Below, piece after piece: positions 1-5,583 of a stretch of DNA of 6,198 bases. Position numbers and translations under genes: made by a program. The first letter of the stretch is position 1; the number at the start of each line of letters is the position of its first letter. Source of the DNA: Nitrospirae bacterium CG2_30_53_67. Lineage in GTDB: Bacteria; CG2-30-53-67. Where the stretch lies: contig MNYV01000077.1 of NCBI GenBank assembly GCA_001873285.1, positions 1-6,198 on the forward strand. Reading direction: 5' to 3'. The notes beneath the pieces are model-generated. The model saw only the letters and a list, made by a program, of their open reading frames with translations, was not told where the DNA came from and did not search any database.

Positions 1-1220
1 ACGATGGTCCCCCGTTTCAATTGCAATTCATCCATGGCAGAGAGCAGTCCATCCACTTCCCGCTGTCTTGTTTTCGGGTCTTTTAGGTTCCAGCAGACCT
101 GGATCAACTGACGTTCTCCTCCTGATTCCGGCCACAGAACAAAATCAACTTCATTTCCCTTCCTGGTGATATAGTATTCCGGCGCAAAGCCCTTCCTGCG
201 AAGATGCATATAGACGAGATTCTCCAGGCGTGCCCCCCGATCCTCGGTCATTTGGAAGGACATGGCTCCCAGAAGTCCCGTATCGATCACATAGACCTTT
301 TTCGGATTGACTTGCCGCGCCTTTACAGAGCGGGAGTGAAGCGGCGCCTGATAGACCAGGAAGGCATCCGTAAGGTGATCGAGATAATTATACAGGTTGT
401 TCTTCGTACAGGGAGTGCCTTGGCTTTTTAGAGTATTGTAAAACTTGTTCACACTGAACCGTGTTGCCGGCGCGCTCATGATATGTCGAATGAGGGTCCT
501 TAAGGCTGTGACATTGCTGATCGCGTGCCGTTCCACGATATCGCGAAGAATTACAACGTCCAGGTAGTTTCGAAGCACTTGGCGTCGCAACTCATCGTCG
601 AGCGATTGAACTTCAGGGAATCCACCCGTCTCACTATAGATTCCCATCATGTGTTGCAAGGTTGCTCTCATTTTGGATCCGAACCGGGGTGTTCCTTTTA
701 GCTCCACCTTGTTAAATCCTAAAAATTCTCTGAAGCTGAAGGGAAATATTTCCGTGATGAGTGACCTGCCCCTTAAGGCGGTGGCAATTTCCGTACTCAG
801 GAGTTTGGACGAAGAACCTGTTATACAGACGGACAATTGTTCTGTATCGAGGACGCGTCGTACGAACTTGTCCCACCCCTGGATACGCTGCACCTCATCC
901 AAGAATAGATAACATTGTCGTGTCTTAAAACCAGGGAACTTTCGATAGTAGGTTTCAAGGATGTGTTGAAAATCGGCTGCTGCAAAGGGGAGCAGTCGTT
1001 CGTCTTCAAAGTTCAGATACAAAAGCCGCTCTCTTTCAATTCCCTGTGCCAACAGCTCTTTCATTTGTTGATAGCAGAACCATGTTTTCCCGGAACGGCG
1101 CATTCCGATCACGACATTGGCCTTGCGTGGTACACGAGAGATAAACTGATCGCGCGGGATGAGGTCCGGCAGAGGTCTCTCATGGAAGTCGTCGATGAGA
1201 TGGTCTAAAATCATTTTCAT
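1..1220 (-). CDS. AAA_14/DUF4143-type P-loop ATPase, 3' end cut by window edge
   Basis: The minus strand reads open from ATG at 1220 to base 1, about 406 residues, with no stop before the edge. Seen: Walker A GMRRSGKT (residues 39-46), a hydrophobic Walker B strand CYLFLDEVQ (103-111) with D108 and E109, a sensor-like ITGSSSKLL (133-141), then the family-typical ALRGRSL...FPFSFREFLGF block (148-169). The C-terminal half has the DUF4143 pattern: a winged-helix-like middle, a YVIDTGLLGA segment, then LENLVYMHL and GNEVDFVL, which resembles a PD-(D/E)XK-type nuclease fold; the usual EVK is QVC here. Proteins of this family usually have about 390-440 residues, so little is missing. Their role is poorly known; many are strain-variable accessory genes, sometimes near TA modules. 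The gene lies 64 bases downstream of a truncated PIN toxin gene, in the same direction. The start lacks a clear Shine-Dalgarno, but an alternative ATG two codons later changes nothing. Family call confident, function not. Confidence 0.9.
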   Translation of the reverse strand, partial: MKMILDHLIDDFHERPLPDLIPRDQFISRVPRKANVVIGMRRSGKTWFCYQQMKELLAQGIERERLLYLNFEDERLLPFAAADFQHILETYYRKFPGFKTRQCYLFLDEVQRIQGWDKFVRRVLDTEQLSVCITGSSSKLLSTEIATALRGRSLITEIFPFSFREFLGFNKVELKGTPRFGSKMRATLQHMMGIYSETGGFPEVQSLDDELRRQVLRNYLDVVILRDIVERHAISNVTALRTLIRHIMSAPATRFSVNKFYNTLKSQGTPCTKNNLYNYLDHLTDAFLVYQAPLHSRSVKARQVNPKKVYVIDTGLLGAMSFQMTEDRGARLENLVYMHLRRKGFAPEYYITRKGNEVDFVLWPESGGERQLIQVCWNLKDPKTRQREVDGLLSAMDELQLKRGTI

Positions 1221-1260
1221 ATACCAAATCTATCTTTATTTAAGAGATAAATCAAGTCAA
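1221..1260 (-). promoter_or_regulatory. Tentative promoter and imperfect inverted repeat before the AAA_14 ATPase gene
   Basis: On the minus strand TTGACT (1260-1255) is a good -35 match. A 17-base spacer leads to AAAGAT (1237-1232), only a 3/6 match to a -10 box. An AT-rich imperfect inverted repeat (TATCTTT and AGAGATA arms, 1231-1249) overlaps this region and could be an operator. The leader would be only a few bases long and there is no Shine-Dalgarno. This is weak pattern evidence; the gene could also be read through from the VapBC remnant upstream. Confidence 0.3.
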
Positions 1261-1284
1261 TTGTTTAACTTATTTGAAGAAAGC

Positions 1285-1557
1285 TTAGATGGCATCAGGA
1301 AGTTTCAATTGATGCTGTCTTCTGAACTGTATGGTCTTGTCTTTTATGCCTTGAGAAATATCGATGACGGGAATTTCGCGTAGGAGTTCCCTGATTTTTT
1401 GTTCTTCCCCGGCGGTCAAAGATGGGTAGGACAATAGCTCGAGTTCGGTAACAAAAGAAATATAAAATTCGCCTTCCGGCAAGGCAAGGATATCTATTTT
1501 CTTCCCTATGACATAGAGAAGAATGTTCGTGTCAAGGAGGAATTTATTTCCACTCAC
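1285..1557 (-). pseudogene. VapC-like PIN-domain toxin, C-terminally truncated
   Basis: The 90-residue product begins with FLLDTNILLYV (first PIN acidic residue in LDTN), has a second conserved Glu in the TELELLSYPSL stretch, and the third acidic position in KLPDAI. The stop codon follows DAI at once. PIN toxins normally continue after this motif (often IIAATA and a TRN-D-F strand) for about 35-45 residues, so the last strand and the fourth acidic residue are absent. The 64 bases downstream contain no continuation in any frame. PIN toxins are Mg-dependent ribonucleases that cut tRNA, rRNA or mRNA; this one is probably inactive or reduced, which is inference. The start is GTG at 1557, overlapping the antitoxin gene by 14 bases, a normal VapBC arrangement. 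The AAA_14 ATPase gene begins 64 bases further on, so the truncation may date from its arrival. Confidence 0.8.
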
Positions 1558-1699
1558 TCCGCACCCGCCTTTGGTATTCTATAGGTTCTTCCTCAAGATG
1601 CACGGCGCCGGCGTAGGCTTTGAGCTTTTCCCTCGTCATGCCTTGGCGGCCTGATTTGAGCATCTGCTCGATTTCCTTCCATTCATCGTAGCTGATAAT
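1544..1699 (-). CDS. Small VapB-like antitoxin, non-canonical or lost start codon
   Basis: The reading frame gives 51 residues from an ATT codon at 1699: an acidic helix SYDEWKEIEQMLKSG, a linker with MTREKLKAYAG, and a tail EPIEYQRRVRSEW. The AYAG plus YQRR-R-EW tail is the type of short antitoxin seen just upstream of PIN toxins, where the C-terminus binds the toxin. The stop TAA (1546-1544) lies inside the toxin gene. No ATG, GTG or TTG occurs between the in-frame TGA at 1750-1748 and the internal ATG at codon 13. The related fragment at 4641-4692 has ATG exactly where this copy has ATT, so either ATT is used as a rare start or the gene is dead. Residues FSVEV just upstream of the ATT also partly match the second copy, so the original N-terminus may have been longer and replaced by the repeat. 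No Shine-Dalgarno is seen. Confidence 0.6.
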   Translation of the reverse strand: MISYDEWKEIEQMLKSGRQGMTREKLKAYAGAVHLEEEPIEYQRRVRSEWK

Positions 1700-1710
1700 G
1701 ACTTCGACTG

Positions 1711-1976
1711 AAAAAGCAAGGAGAAAAAGGGCGAGAAATTTCTCATCTCAAGGGTAGTCCGTTATCCGAGGGGCTTGCCTGTGTGCTCTTATTCCTTGTC
1801 TCCGGCGAATTCAAGGCAAGACAAACCGGATTGTCCGGTCGATGACAAGGGGACGTATGGATTGTCCGATCAAGCCTGTCTGCGCCTGCCTGTGCTGTGC
1901 GGCAGCACGCAGACAGGTGCGGACACGCACATGCAAGCCCCGGTAAACCGAGGGCAAGTCGGACAATGACAAACTG
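1711..1976 (+). repeat. Interspersed repeat, copy 1 (longest, with nested insertion)
   Basis: The block shares extended similarity with 4701-4872 and 5703-5871: a purine-rich start with GAGAAA, CTCATCTCAA, TTGCCTGTGTGCTCTTATTC, CCTTGTCTCCGG, ATTCAAGGCAA, then GGTAAACCGAGG and GACAATGACAAA at the end. Potential stems include TTGCCT/AGGCAA and the terminal pair TTGTCCG/CGGACAA. Copy 1 differs by a doubled GGATTGTCCG unit (1828 and 1859), a nested palindromic insertion and a perfect palindrome GAGAAATTTCTC (1733-1744). It encodes nothing convincing; open frames over it are fortuitous. It resembles REP/MITE-like intergenic elements. It directly abuts the antitoxin 5' end, so any transcript for the VapBC remnant must start in or beyond it. 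Confidence 0.8.
1871..1939. repeat. Nested 57-bp palindromic insertion with 6-bp direct repeat
   Basis: Relative to copies 2 and 3, copy 1 carries 57 extra bases (1877-1933) bounded by CAAGCC at 1871-1876 and 1934-1939. The insert carries a strong hairpin: CCTGTCTGCG (1875-1884) pairs perfectly with CGCAGACAGG (1908-1917), with an inner TGCTG/CAGCA stem (1893-1897, 1903-1907). The left outer arm begins in the last bases of the first CAAGCC. The direct repeat resembles a target-site duplication, but could also come from slippage. Confidence 0.6.
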
Positions 1977-2092
1977 AAATTCCGGCCCGCTCGGGGATTG
2001 GGCCCATAGAGCAACGTGCCCTAAATCAGGTAGGAAGGACTATAGGCGATGCTCCTCTCACGGTCGTAGTAAGAGAAGTTCTCCGAGAGCAT

Positions 2093-2176
2093 CAGCATCC
2101 GCCCGTTTTCCACCAGCACAAGATCGATCTCCGCTCCGCCGTGGGGCGCCTGGTAATACGCCTCGTCCGGACATAT
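2093..2176 (-). pseudogene. Degraded DUF4143-like ATPase fragment (nuclease-like motif region)
   Basis: Within an open minus-strand frame (2021-2380), residues from PDEAYY through HGGAEIDLVLV to ENGRML match the DUF4143 C-terminal pattern of AAA_14 ATPases, in which an aromatic residue and a GGAE(I/L/V)DL motif precede a Glu-x-Lys strand. The residues before it (rich in Arg and His) and after it (LSENFSYYDRERS...) do not fit the family; the Glu-x-Lys strand and the whole ATPase domain are missing. It is most likely a relic rather than a 119-residue protein. The wider frame ends at 2021, about 45 bases from the end of repeat copy 1. Family assignment rests on one motif. Confidence 0.5.
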
Positions 2177-2292
2177 CTCTCCAGCAGATCTTCGGCTTGG
2201 CTTGAGGTTGAAATGCCGTTGGGGTATATGGCGAACACGAGGAAGAAGGCGGTTTCTGCCTATCATGATTTCATCAATGCAACGGTGACGAC

Positions 2293-2311
2293 GGGTCATA
2301 GAGTATGACCC
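2293..2311. repeat. Perfect 8-bp inverted repeat, 3-base loop
   Basis: GGGTCATA (2293-2300), loop GAG, TATGACCC (2304-2311). It lies between the two ATPase relics. On the minus strand an AAAGGAGG-like stretch (2314-2321 region) stands just before an ATG that opens into the hairpin, but the reading frame there is not recognisable. No T-tract follows on either strand, so it does not look like an intrinsic terminator. Confidence 0.5.
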
Positions 2312-2321
2312 CATTCCTCCT

Positions 2322-2531
2322 TTATCTTGATGGATTTGGCAAGAACCACTTCCAGGCAGGAATGATATCAATGGACTCATCTTCTCTTCTTATTACCATG
2401 AACGATAGGGTGTTCCGGGATACGAATATTCCCGTCCCTTGTTTCGGGGGTACTGCGCGGCGCAAGAAACAGGTTGCAGTGGGGCTGGTCTCAGAATAGC
2501 TAAAGAATTCTTTAGTTCTGGGAGCAGAATC
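2322..2531 (-). pseudogene. C-terminal relic of a DUF4143-type ATPase (5' truncated)
   Basis: The minus strand is open for 69 codons from an in-frame TGA (2534-2532) to TAA (2324-2322), with no start codon except one internal ATG. The product has KEFFSYSETSPTATCFLRR, then GIFVSRNTLSF, and ends in SIDIIPAWKWFL plus six residues. A 'GI-V-sR' strand followed by 'I-(I/V)IP-W--L' near the stop is the usual C-terminal tail of AAA_14/DUF4143 proteins. This piece is therefore read as the 3' end of a lost gene. On the minus strand it lies upstream of the 2093-2176 fragment, although it would belong after it in a single protein, so the two come from different genes or a rearrangement. Family call is inference from the pattern, without alignment. 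Confidence 0.45.
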
Positions 2532-2543
2532 TCAGATTCTGCT
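2492..2543. repeat. Two adjacent strong palindromes at the edge of an ATPase relic
   Basis: CTAAAGAATTCTTTAG (2500-2515) is a perfect 16-base palindrome, extended by CAGAA (2492-2496) and TTCTG (2516-2520). Seven bases after its core, AGCAGAATCT (2523-2532) and its reverse complement (2534-2543) flank a single C. The second palindrome contains the in-frame TGA that closes the open frame of the 2322-2531 relic upstream, so it lies at the breakpoint of that relic. Role unknown; possible recombination or replication-slippage site. Confidence 0.55.
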
Positions 2544-2748
2544 AACCCGACGAGATAGAATGAGGGAAAGAGGCTTTCACCCAAATTCTTGACTCCGCAA
2601 CGGTTTTCTGTTAGCTTCTCATCAACGATTTAGAACCCTTCCAGGACGGACACGGGGAGGTCTGATAGTGTACAAGGGATTCGTGTGGTGATCGACAACC
2701 AGGAGGACCGGTCCGGTCTTCCCCGATTTTCTCTGGGTGTGACTGGCG
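2544..2748 (+). other. Intergenic region before the GHKL ATPase gene
   Basis: No convincing gene. A weak promoter candidate reads TTGACT (2589-2594), 17-base spacer, TAGCTT (2612-2617). An AGGAGG (2701-2706) is too far (43 bases) from the ATG at 2749 to serve it. The bases just before that ATG include GGGTGTGA (2735-2742), a poor Shine-Dalgarno match. Confidence 0.35.
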
Positions 2749-4545
2749 ATGAAGCGGAAAAAAAGAACTCAGAACGGAGGCAAACTCCGTATCGGCGATA
2801 GCTGGAACGCCATCACGATCATTGCTCTCTCACAGAGTAATCCCTTGAAGGCGATCGCGGAGTTTGTGGAGAACAGCATCGATGCCCATGCGCGCAACGT
2901 GACCATCATCCGGGGGCGGGACAAGGGCGCTCCTTACCTCAAGGTCATCGATGACGGCGACGGGATCCCCCTGGACGGCGACGGGCTTCCCAACTTCAAG
3001 TATGTCGCCACCCATATCTGCGATTCGATCAAGAGGCAGTTGAAAAGGGAGGGGGCCTCGAACCTCCAGGGGGAGTTCGGGATCGGTCTGCTCAGTTTCT
3101 GGACCGTCGGGGAGGAGTTGAGACTCGTTTCGGCATCGAGTGATGGCAAACACTATGAGATGGCGATGACCAAGGGATCGCCCGGTTACCAGATCGGCCG
3201 GCGGCATACTCTCCTCTCCTCCGAGGGGACGGAACTGACCATCTCCCCCTTGCTTCCGGGGGTACGCCACCTCAACGGGGAAAAGATCCAGCGCTATCTG
3301 GCCTCGGAGTTGCGGGACCGGATCCGGAGATCCGGCGTGAAGATCAAGGTGGTCGACCGGACAGCGAGAAAGGAGATCCCCGTGGAGCCCCGTGAGTTTT
3401 CCGGCCGGCTCCTTCACCAGCTTCCTGAGGCGGTCTCTCCGGCGGGCGAGATCTATCATGAGATCTACCTCAACGAGTCGAATACGGAGAACCGCGTGGG
3501 TTTGTACCGCTCGGGGACACGGGTCATCCCTTGCATCACCGAACTGGAACGGTTCAACCGGGAACCCTGGACCTCGGGCTGGCTCGAAGGGATCATCGAT
3601 GTCCCCTATCTCAATCTGACGCCGAGCACCCGGAGCGGTATCATTCAAGACGAACGTTTGGAAGATTTTTCGACTGCGATTCATCCCCTTGAAGAGAAGC
3701 TCATCGAGATCGTGGCGGAGCAGCGAAGGGCCGAGGAGGAACGGGCAAGCCGGAAGATTCTGAAGACGGTACAGAATGCCCTGAAGGAGGCGATCCTCTC
3801 GCTTCCGCAGGAAGAATACGACTGGTTTGATATTCACGTCCGGTCCCGGAGCGGGAAACCTTCCGTGGAGCGGGAGGCCGAAGGAGACGCGGTCGAGGGG
3901 AAGGCAATCCCGGAGGAAACCAGGGAAGGCCCCCGTCAGAAGGAGTTTTTTGAGTTTGCCGGTCCTCTTTTCAGCGCGCGTATCTCTCCGGCTTCTGCCG
4001 TTGTCGCCGTGGGAAAGAGCAAGGGATTCCGGGCGGTCCCCCGGGACAAGAGCCGGAGACTCGTGGAAGAAGGCCTGACCTTCGAATGGAAGATTGAAGA
4101 AGGGGGCGGAAGGCTGGAGGACCCCACGGACGAGATTGTCACATTCACCGCGCCCGCTGAACCGGGCCTGGTGAAGTTGTCCCTTACCGTAACGCAGGGA
4201 GAGACGGCCGTGACTGCCGAGGGGCTTGTTACCGTTTCCGATTCGATCCTGCCGAAACAGCCGGGCGGAGATGCTGCGGCCAAGGGACTACCCGGTTATA
4301 CCTTTCAGCGGGCGCCGGGAGATCTCTGGCGGTCGAGGTATGAAGAAAAGCAGAATCTCATCGTCATCAACAATGGGCACCGAGATTTCGTCTATGCCTC
4401 CAAGAGCCGGGCGAGGAAGCTCCGTTACATCTGCCGCCTTTTTGCCAAGGAACTGGTGTACCGCAATTTTCCCGGCATGCCTGCGGACCAGCTCCTGGAG
4501 CGAATGATCGAGCTTTCCCTCTACACCGAAGAGCACCTCAAATAA
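2749..4545 (+). CDS. Solitary GHKL (Hsp90/MutL/MORC-like) ATPase with Ig-like and conserved C-terminal domains
   Basis: The 598-residue protein begins with a basic tail (MKRKKR) and has a full Bergerat ATP-binding fold. The N box is EFVENSIDA (E38 probable catalytic base, N42 for Mg, D45); the G1 box is DDGDGIP (68-74); the G2 box is GEFGIGLLSF (108-117). Residues 235-305 look like the MutL/MORC-type transducer domain, with LYRSGTRVI and LTPSTRSGIIQDE. A charged, probably coiled-coil helix follows (312-350), then a low-complexity acidic linker (370-400). Residues 405-498 look like an Ig/cadherin-like beta-sandwich (ARISPASAVVAV ... TFEWKIEEGGG ... EIVTFTAPAEPG ... LVTVSD). A C-terminal domain (514-598) holds LWRSRY, LIVINNGHRDFVYA and a helical end. 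No signal peptide or membrane segment: cytosolic. GHKL proteins of this shape dimerise on ATP; the substrate here is unknown. TGA at 2740-2742 bars an earlier ATG. There is no partner gene in the same direction. It is more GC-rich than the flanking TA genes. Could be a chromatin-remodelling, repair or defence ATPase; undecided. Confidence 0.92.
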   Translation: MKRKKRTQNGGKLRIGDSWNAITIIALSQSNPLKAIAEFVENSIDAHARNVTIIRGRDKGAPYLKVIDDGDGIPLDGDGLPNFKYVATHICDSIKRQLKREGASNLQGEFGIGLLSFWTVGEELRLVSASSDGKHYEMAMTKGSPGYQIGRRHTLLSSEGTELTISPLLPGVRHLNGEKIQRYLASELRDRIRRSGVKIKVVDRTARKEIPVEPREFSGRLLHQLPEAVSPAGEIYHEIYLNESNTENRVGLYRSGTRVIPCITELERFNREPWTSGWLEGIIDVPYLNLTPSTRSGIIQDERLEDFSTAIHPLEEKLIEIVAEQRRAEEERASRKILKTVQNALKEAILSLPQEEYDWFDIHVRSRSGKPSVEREAEGDAVEGKAIPEETREGPRQKEFFEFAGPLFSARISPASAVVAVGKSKGFRAVPRDKSRRLVEEGLTFEWKIEEGGGRLEDPTDEIVTFTAPAEPGLVKLSLTVTQGETAVTAEGLVTVSDSILPKQPGGDAAAKGLPGYTFQRAPGDLWRSRYEEKQNLIVINNGHRDFVYASKSRARKLRYICRLFAKELVYRNFPGMPADQLLERMIELSLYTEEHLK

Positions 4546-4550
4546 GTCCA

Positions 4551-4570
4551 GTCCAGGGTACCCAGACTTT
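4551..4570 (+). terminator. Weak terminator candidate after the GHKL gene
   Basis: GTC-CA-GGGTACCC-A-GAC (4551-4567) can form a short stem with an internal loop, followed by only three T. It begins six bases after the stop codon. The stem is short and the T-tract poor, so this is a low-confidence call. Confidence 0.2.
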
Positions 4571-4640
4571 GATAATCGGATATTGACTTTCTACGACCCC
4601 TCCTGATCCTTCCTGTTCCTGCCATCCTCAACCTCATCCC

Positions 4641-4692
4641 GCCTGATTCGAGGATCTGCTCGATTTCCTTCCATATCATCATAGTTGATCAT
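4641..4692 (-). pseudogene. Frameshifted 5' fragment of a second VapB-like antitoxin copy
   Basis: The minus strand from ATG at 4692 reads MINYDD and then leaves frame. With one extra base removed near 4673-4678 it continues as W-KEIEQ-LESGG, matching the antitoxin at 1544-1699 (ISYDEWKEIEQMLKSGR). The nucleotide match with 1649-1711 is close until about 4641, then fades. No toxin gene follows. Repeat copy 2 joins its 5' side at the same place as copy 1 joins the other antitoxin, so both probably descend from one repeat-antitoxin junction. Confidence 0.7.
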
Positions 4693-4700
4693 GACTTCGA

Positions 4701-4872
4701 GTGAAAAGGAAAAGAGAAAAGGCCGGGAAATTCCTCATCTCAAGGGGGGCCCGTTATCCGAGGGGCTTGCCTGTGTGCTCTTATTCCTTGTCTCCGGTGG
4801 ATTCAAGGCAAAGAAACTGGATTGCCCGGTCAAGCCCCGGTAAACCGAGGGCAAGCCGGACAATGACAAACT
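4701..4872 (+). repeat. Interspersed repeat, copy 2
   Basis: Same element and orientation as copies 1 and 3. It shares a 68-base exactly identical block with copy 3 (4767-4834 against 5768-5835). The terminal stem is TTGCCCGG (4822-4829) with CCGGACAA (4856-4863), one mismatch. An inner CCCCGGT-AA-ACCGAGG stem is also possible. It lies between the antitoxin fragment and the TumE-like gene. No coding content is credible. Confidence 0.85.
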
Positions 4873-4877
4873 ATTCT

Positions 4878-4900
4878 CGGCTGAAGGCTTCCTGAAGCCG
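4878..4900 (-). terminator. Hairpin just after the TumE-like toxin gene, terminator candidate
   Basis: CGGCT-GA-AGG-CTT-CCT-GA-AGCCG forms a symmetric stem with a mismatched GA/GA step; an alternative reading is GGCTTC-CT-GAAGCC (4886-4899). On the minus strand it begins nine bases after the toxin stop. The sequence that follows (GAGAATAGTTTG) has no proper T-tract, so termination strength is doubtful. Confidence 0.3.
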
Positions 4901-4909
4901 TCTACTGAA

Positions 4910-5302
4910 TCAGTCTTCCTTCCGACCGGCTATGCTTTCTATTTCTTCAAAAACGTTCGTAAGTCTGATAAGGTGGGATTCAGCGATGCCTCCACTTCTA
5001 AGGTGTTTGTGGTGCGGGAAAGAGGTCAGATTTCTTGCTCTTGGATCGGGTGCGTTATCGTAGCGGAAGAGAACATCCGCCCCATAGCGGTAGTTGTAAC
5101 CGTATGAATATTTTTCCACGACCTGGCCCTTGTGTTCGACGAACTCCTTGAAGTCGAGCGTGAAACCATTCTTGAACTCTATTGTGCCGGAAATGAAGGC
5201 GATGTCGCTCGTTTTCCTGTCGATGGTGAGGATGTATGAGGAGACGATGGAATAAGAGGCGATGAGCGTTTCCACTTCGGCGATGTAGTTATCGATACTC
5301 AA
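4910..5302 (-). CDS. TumE-like toxin (DUF6516 family)
   Basis: The 130-residue protein shows the DUF6516 signature: an N-terminal alpha/beta part with FKNGFTLDFKEFVE (43-56), then YSYGYNYR (65-72), FRYDNAPDP (79-87) and FPHHKH (95-100), with a short helical tail. These aromatic and His-rich motifs probably form the active or binding site. Members are annotated as the toxin of a TumA/TumE-type TA pair; the cellular target is not shown here. The start is TTG at 5302, overlapping the antitoxin gene by 14 bases, with GAGG about nine bases before it. This coupling and the rare TTG start should keep toxin output below antitoxin. Length is normal and all motifs are present, so the gene looks intact. 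Family call is strong; toxicity is inferred. Confidence 0.85.
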   Translation of the reverse strand: MSIDNYIAEVETLIASYSIVSSYILTIDRKTSDIAFISGTIEFKNGFTLDFKEFVEHKGQVVEKYSYGYNYRYGADVLFRYDNAPDPRARNLTSFPHHKHLRSGGIAESHLIRLTNVFEEIESIAGRKED

Positions 5303-5564
5303 AATTGATTTCCTCGAGGGATTTCAATTTCCGCTCGACCCGCTTCAGTGTTTCAATCTCGCCTTCCCACTCGAGAAGTTCCATATCCCCGATTTTACCG
5401 TAGAGCTTTTTCCGGTCCGGTGAGCCGTACTTTTTCTCAAACTCCGTGATCTTGTTCCGGATTCTTTCCACGGTCTTTCTGAGCACATGGGCTTCAGTGT
5501 CGATGGCAATCTTGATTCTTTCGCGTGTCCAGTTGTCGTCTGCTTCGATGATTAACTTGGTCAC
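5289..5564 (-). CDS. Putative TumA-like antitoxin, upstream partner of the DUF6516 toxin
   Basis: The 91-residue, highly charged protein starts MTKLIIEADDNWTRERIKIAI and continues with a long helical segment (25-45, VLRKTVERIRNKITEFEKKYG) and a second charged helix (68-85), likely coiled-coil. It is the typical first gene of a DUF6516 toxin pair, and its 3' end overlaps the toxin start. The start is GTG at 5564, with a strong GAGGGGGTGA (5571-5580) seven bases upstream. A later start would remove the conserved N-terminal strand. The identity rests mainly on position, size and charge; the protein sequence itself is not strongly recognisable. It probably binds the toxin and represses its own promoter. 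Confidence 0.75.
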   Translation of the reverse strand: MTKLIIEADDNWTRERIKIAIDTEAHVLRKTVERIRNKITEFEKKYGSPDRKKLYGKIGDMELLEWEGEIETLKRVERKLKSLEEINFEYR

Positions 5565-5583
5565 CGAAATTCACCCCCTCACT

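Noticed and set aside
204-1383. Several plus-strand frames in the first 1.4 kb
   Set aside because: All run antisense to the ATPase or PIN genes, which show clear motifs on the minus strand.
1775-2014. Open frames on both strands over repeat copy 1
   Set aside because: They translate the repeat and its hairpins; equivalent frames occur over copies 2 and 3 (4701-4895, 5673-6030) only because the DNA is repeated.
2228-2308. 26-codon plus-strand frame beginning MANTRKK
   Set aside because: It is short, without a good ribosome site or known pattern, and sits in a decayed region.
2305-2499. 64-residue plus-strand frame
   Set aside because: It is antisense to the ATPase tail relic at 2322-2531, which has recognisable protein patterns; this one has none.
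2685-2801. Short plus-strand frame (GTG start) overlapping the GHKL start out of frame
   Set aside because: It has no ribosome site in a useful position and no recognisable motif; the AGGAGG at 2701 lies inside it rather than before it.
2830-3837. 335-residue open frame on the minus strand
   Set aside because: It is the antisense shadow of the GHKL gene; its product is rich in Pro, Arg, Leu and Asp with no family motif, while the plus strand has all GHKL boxes.
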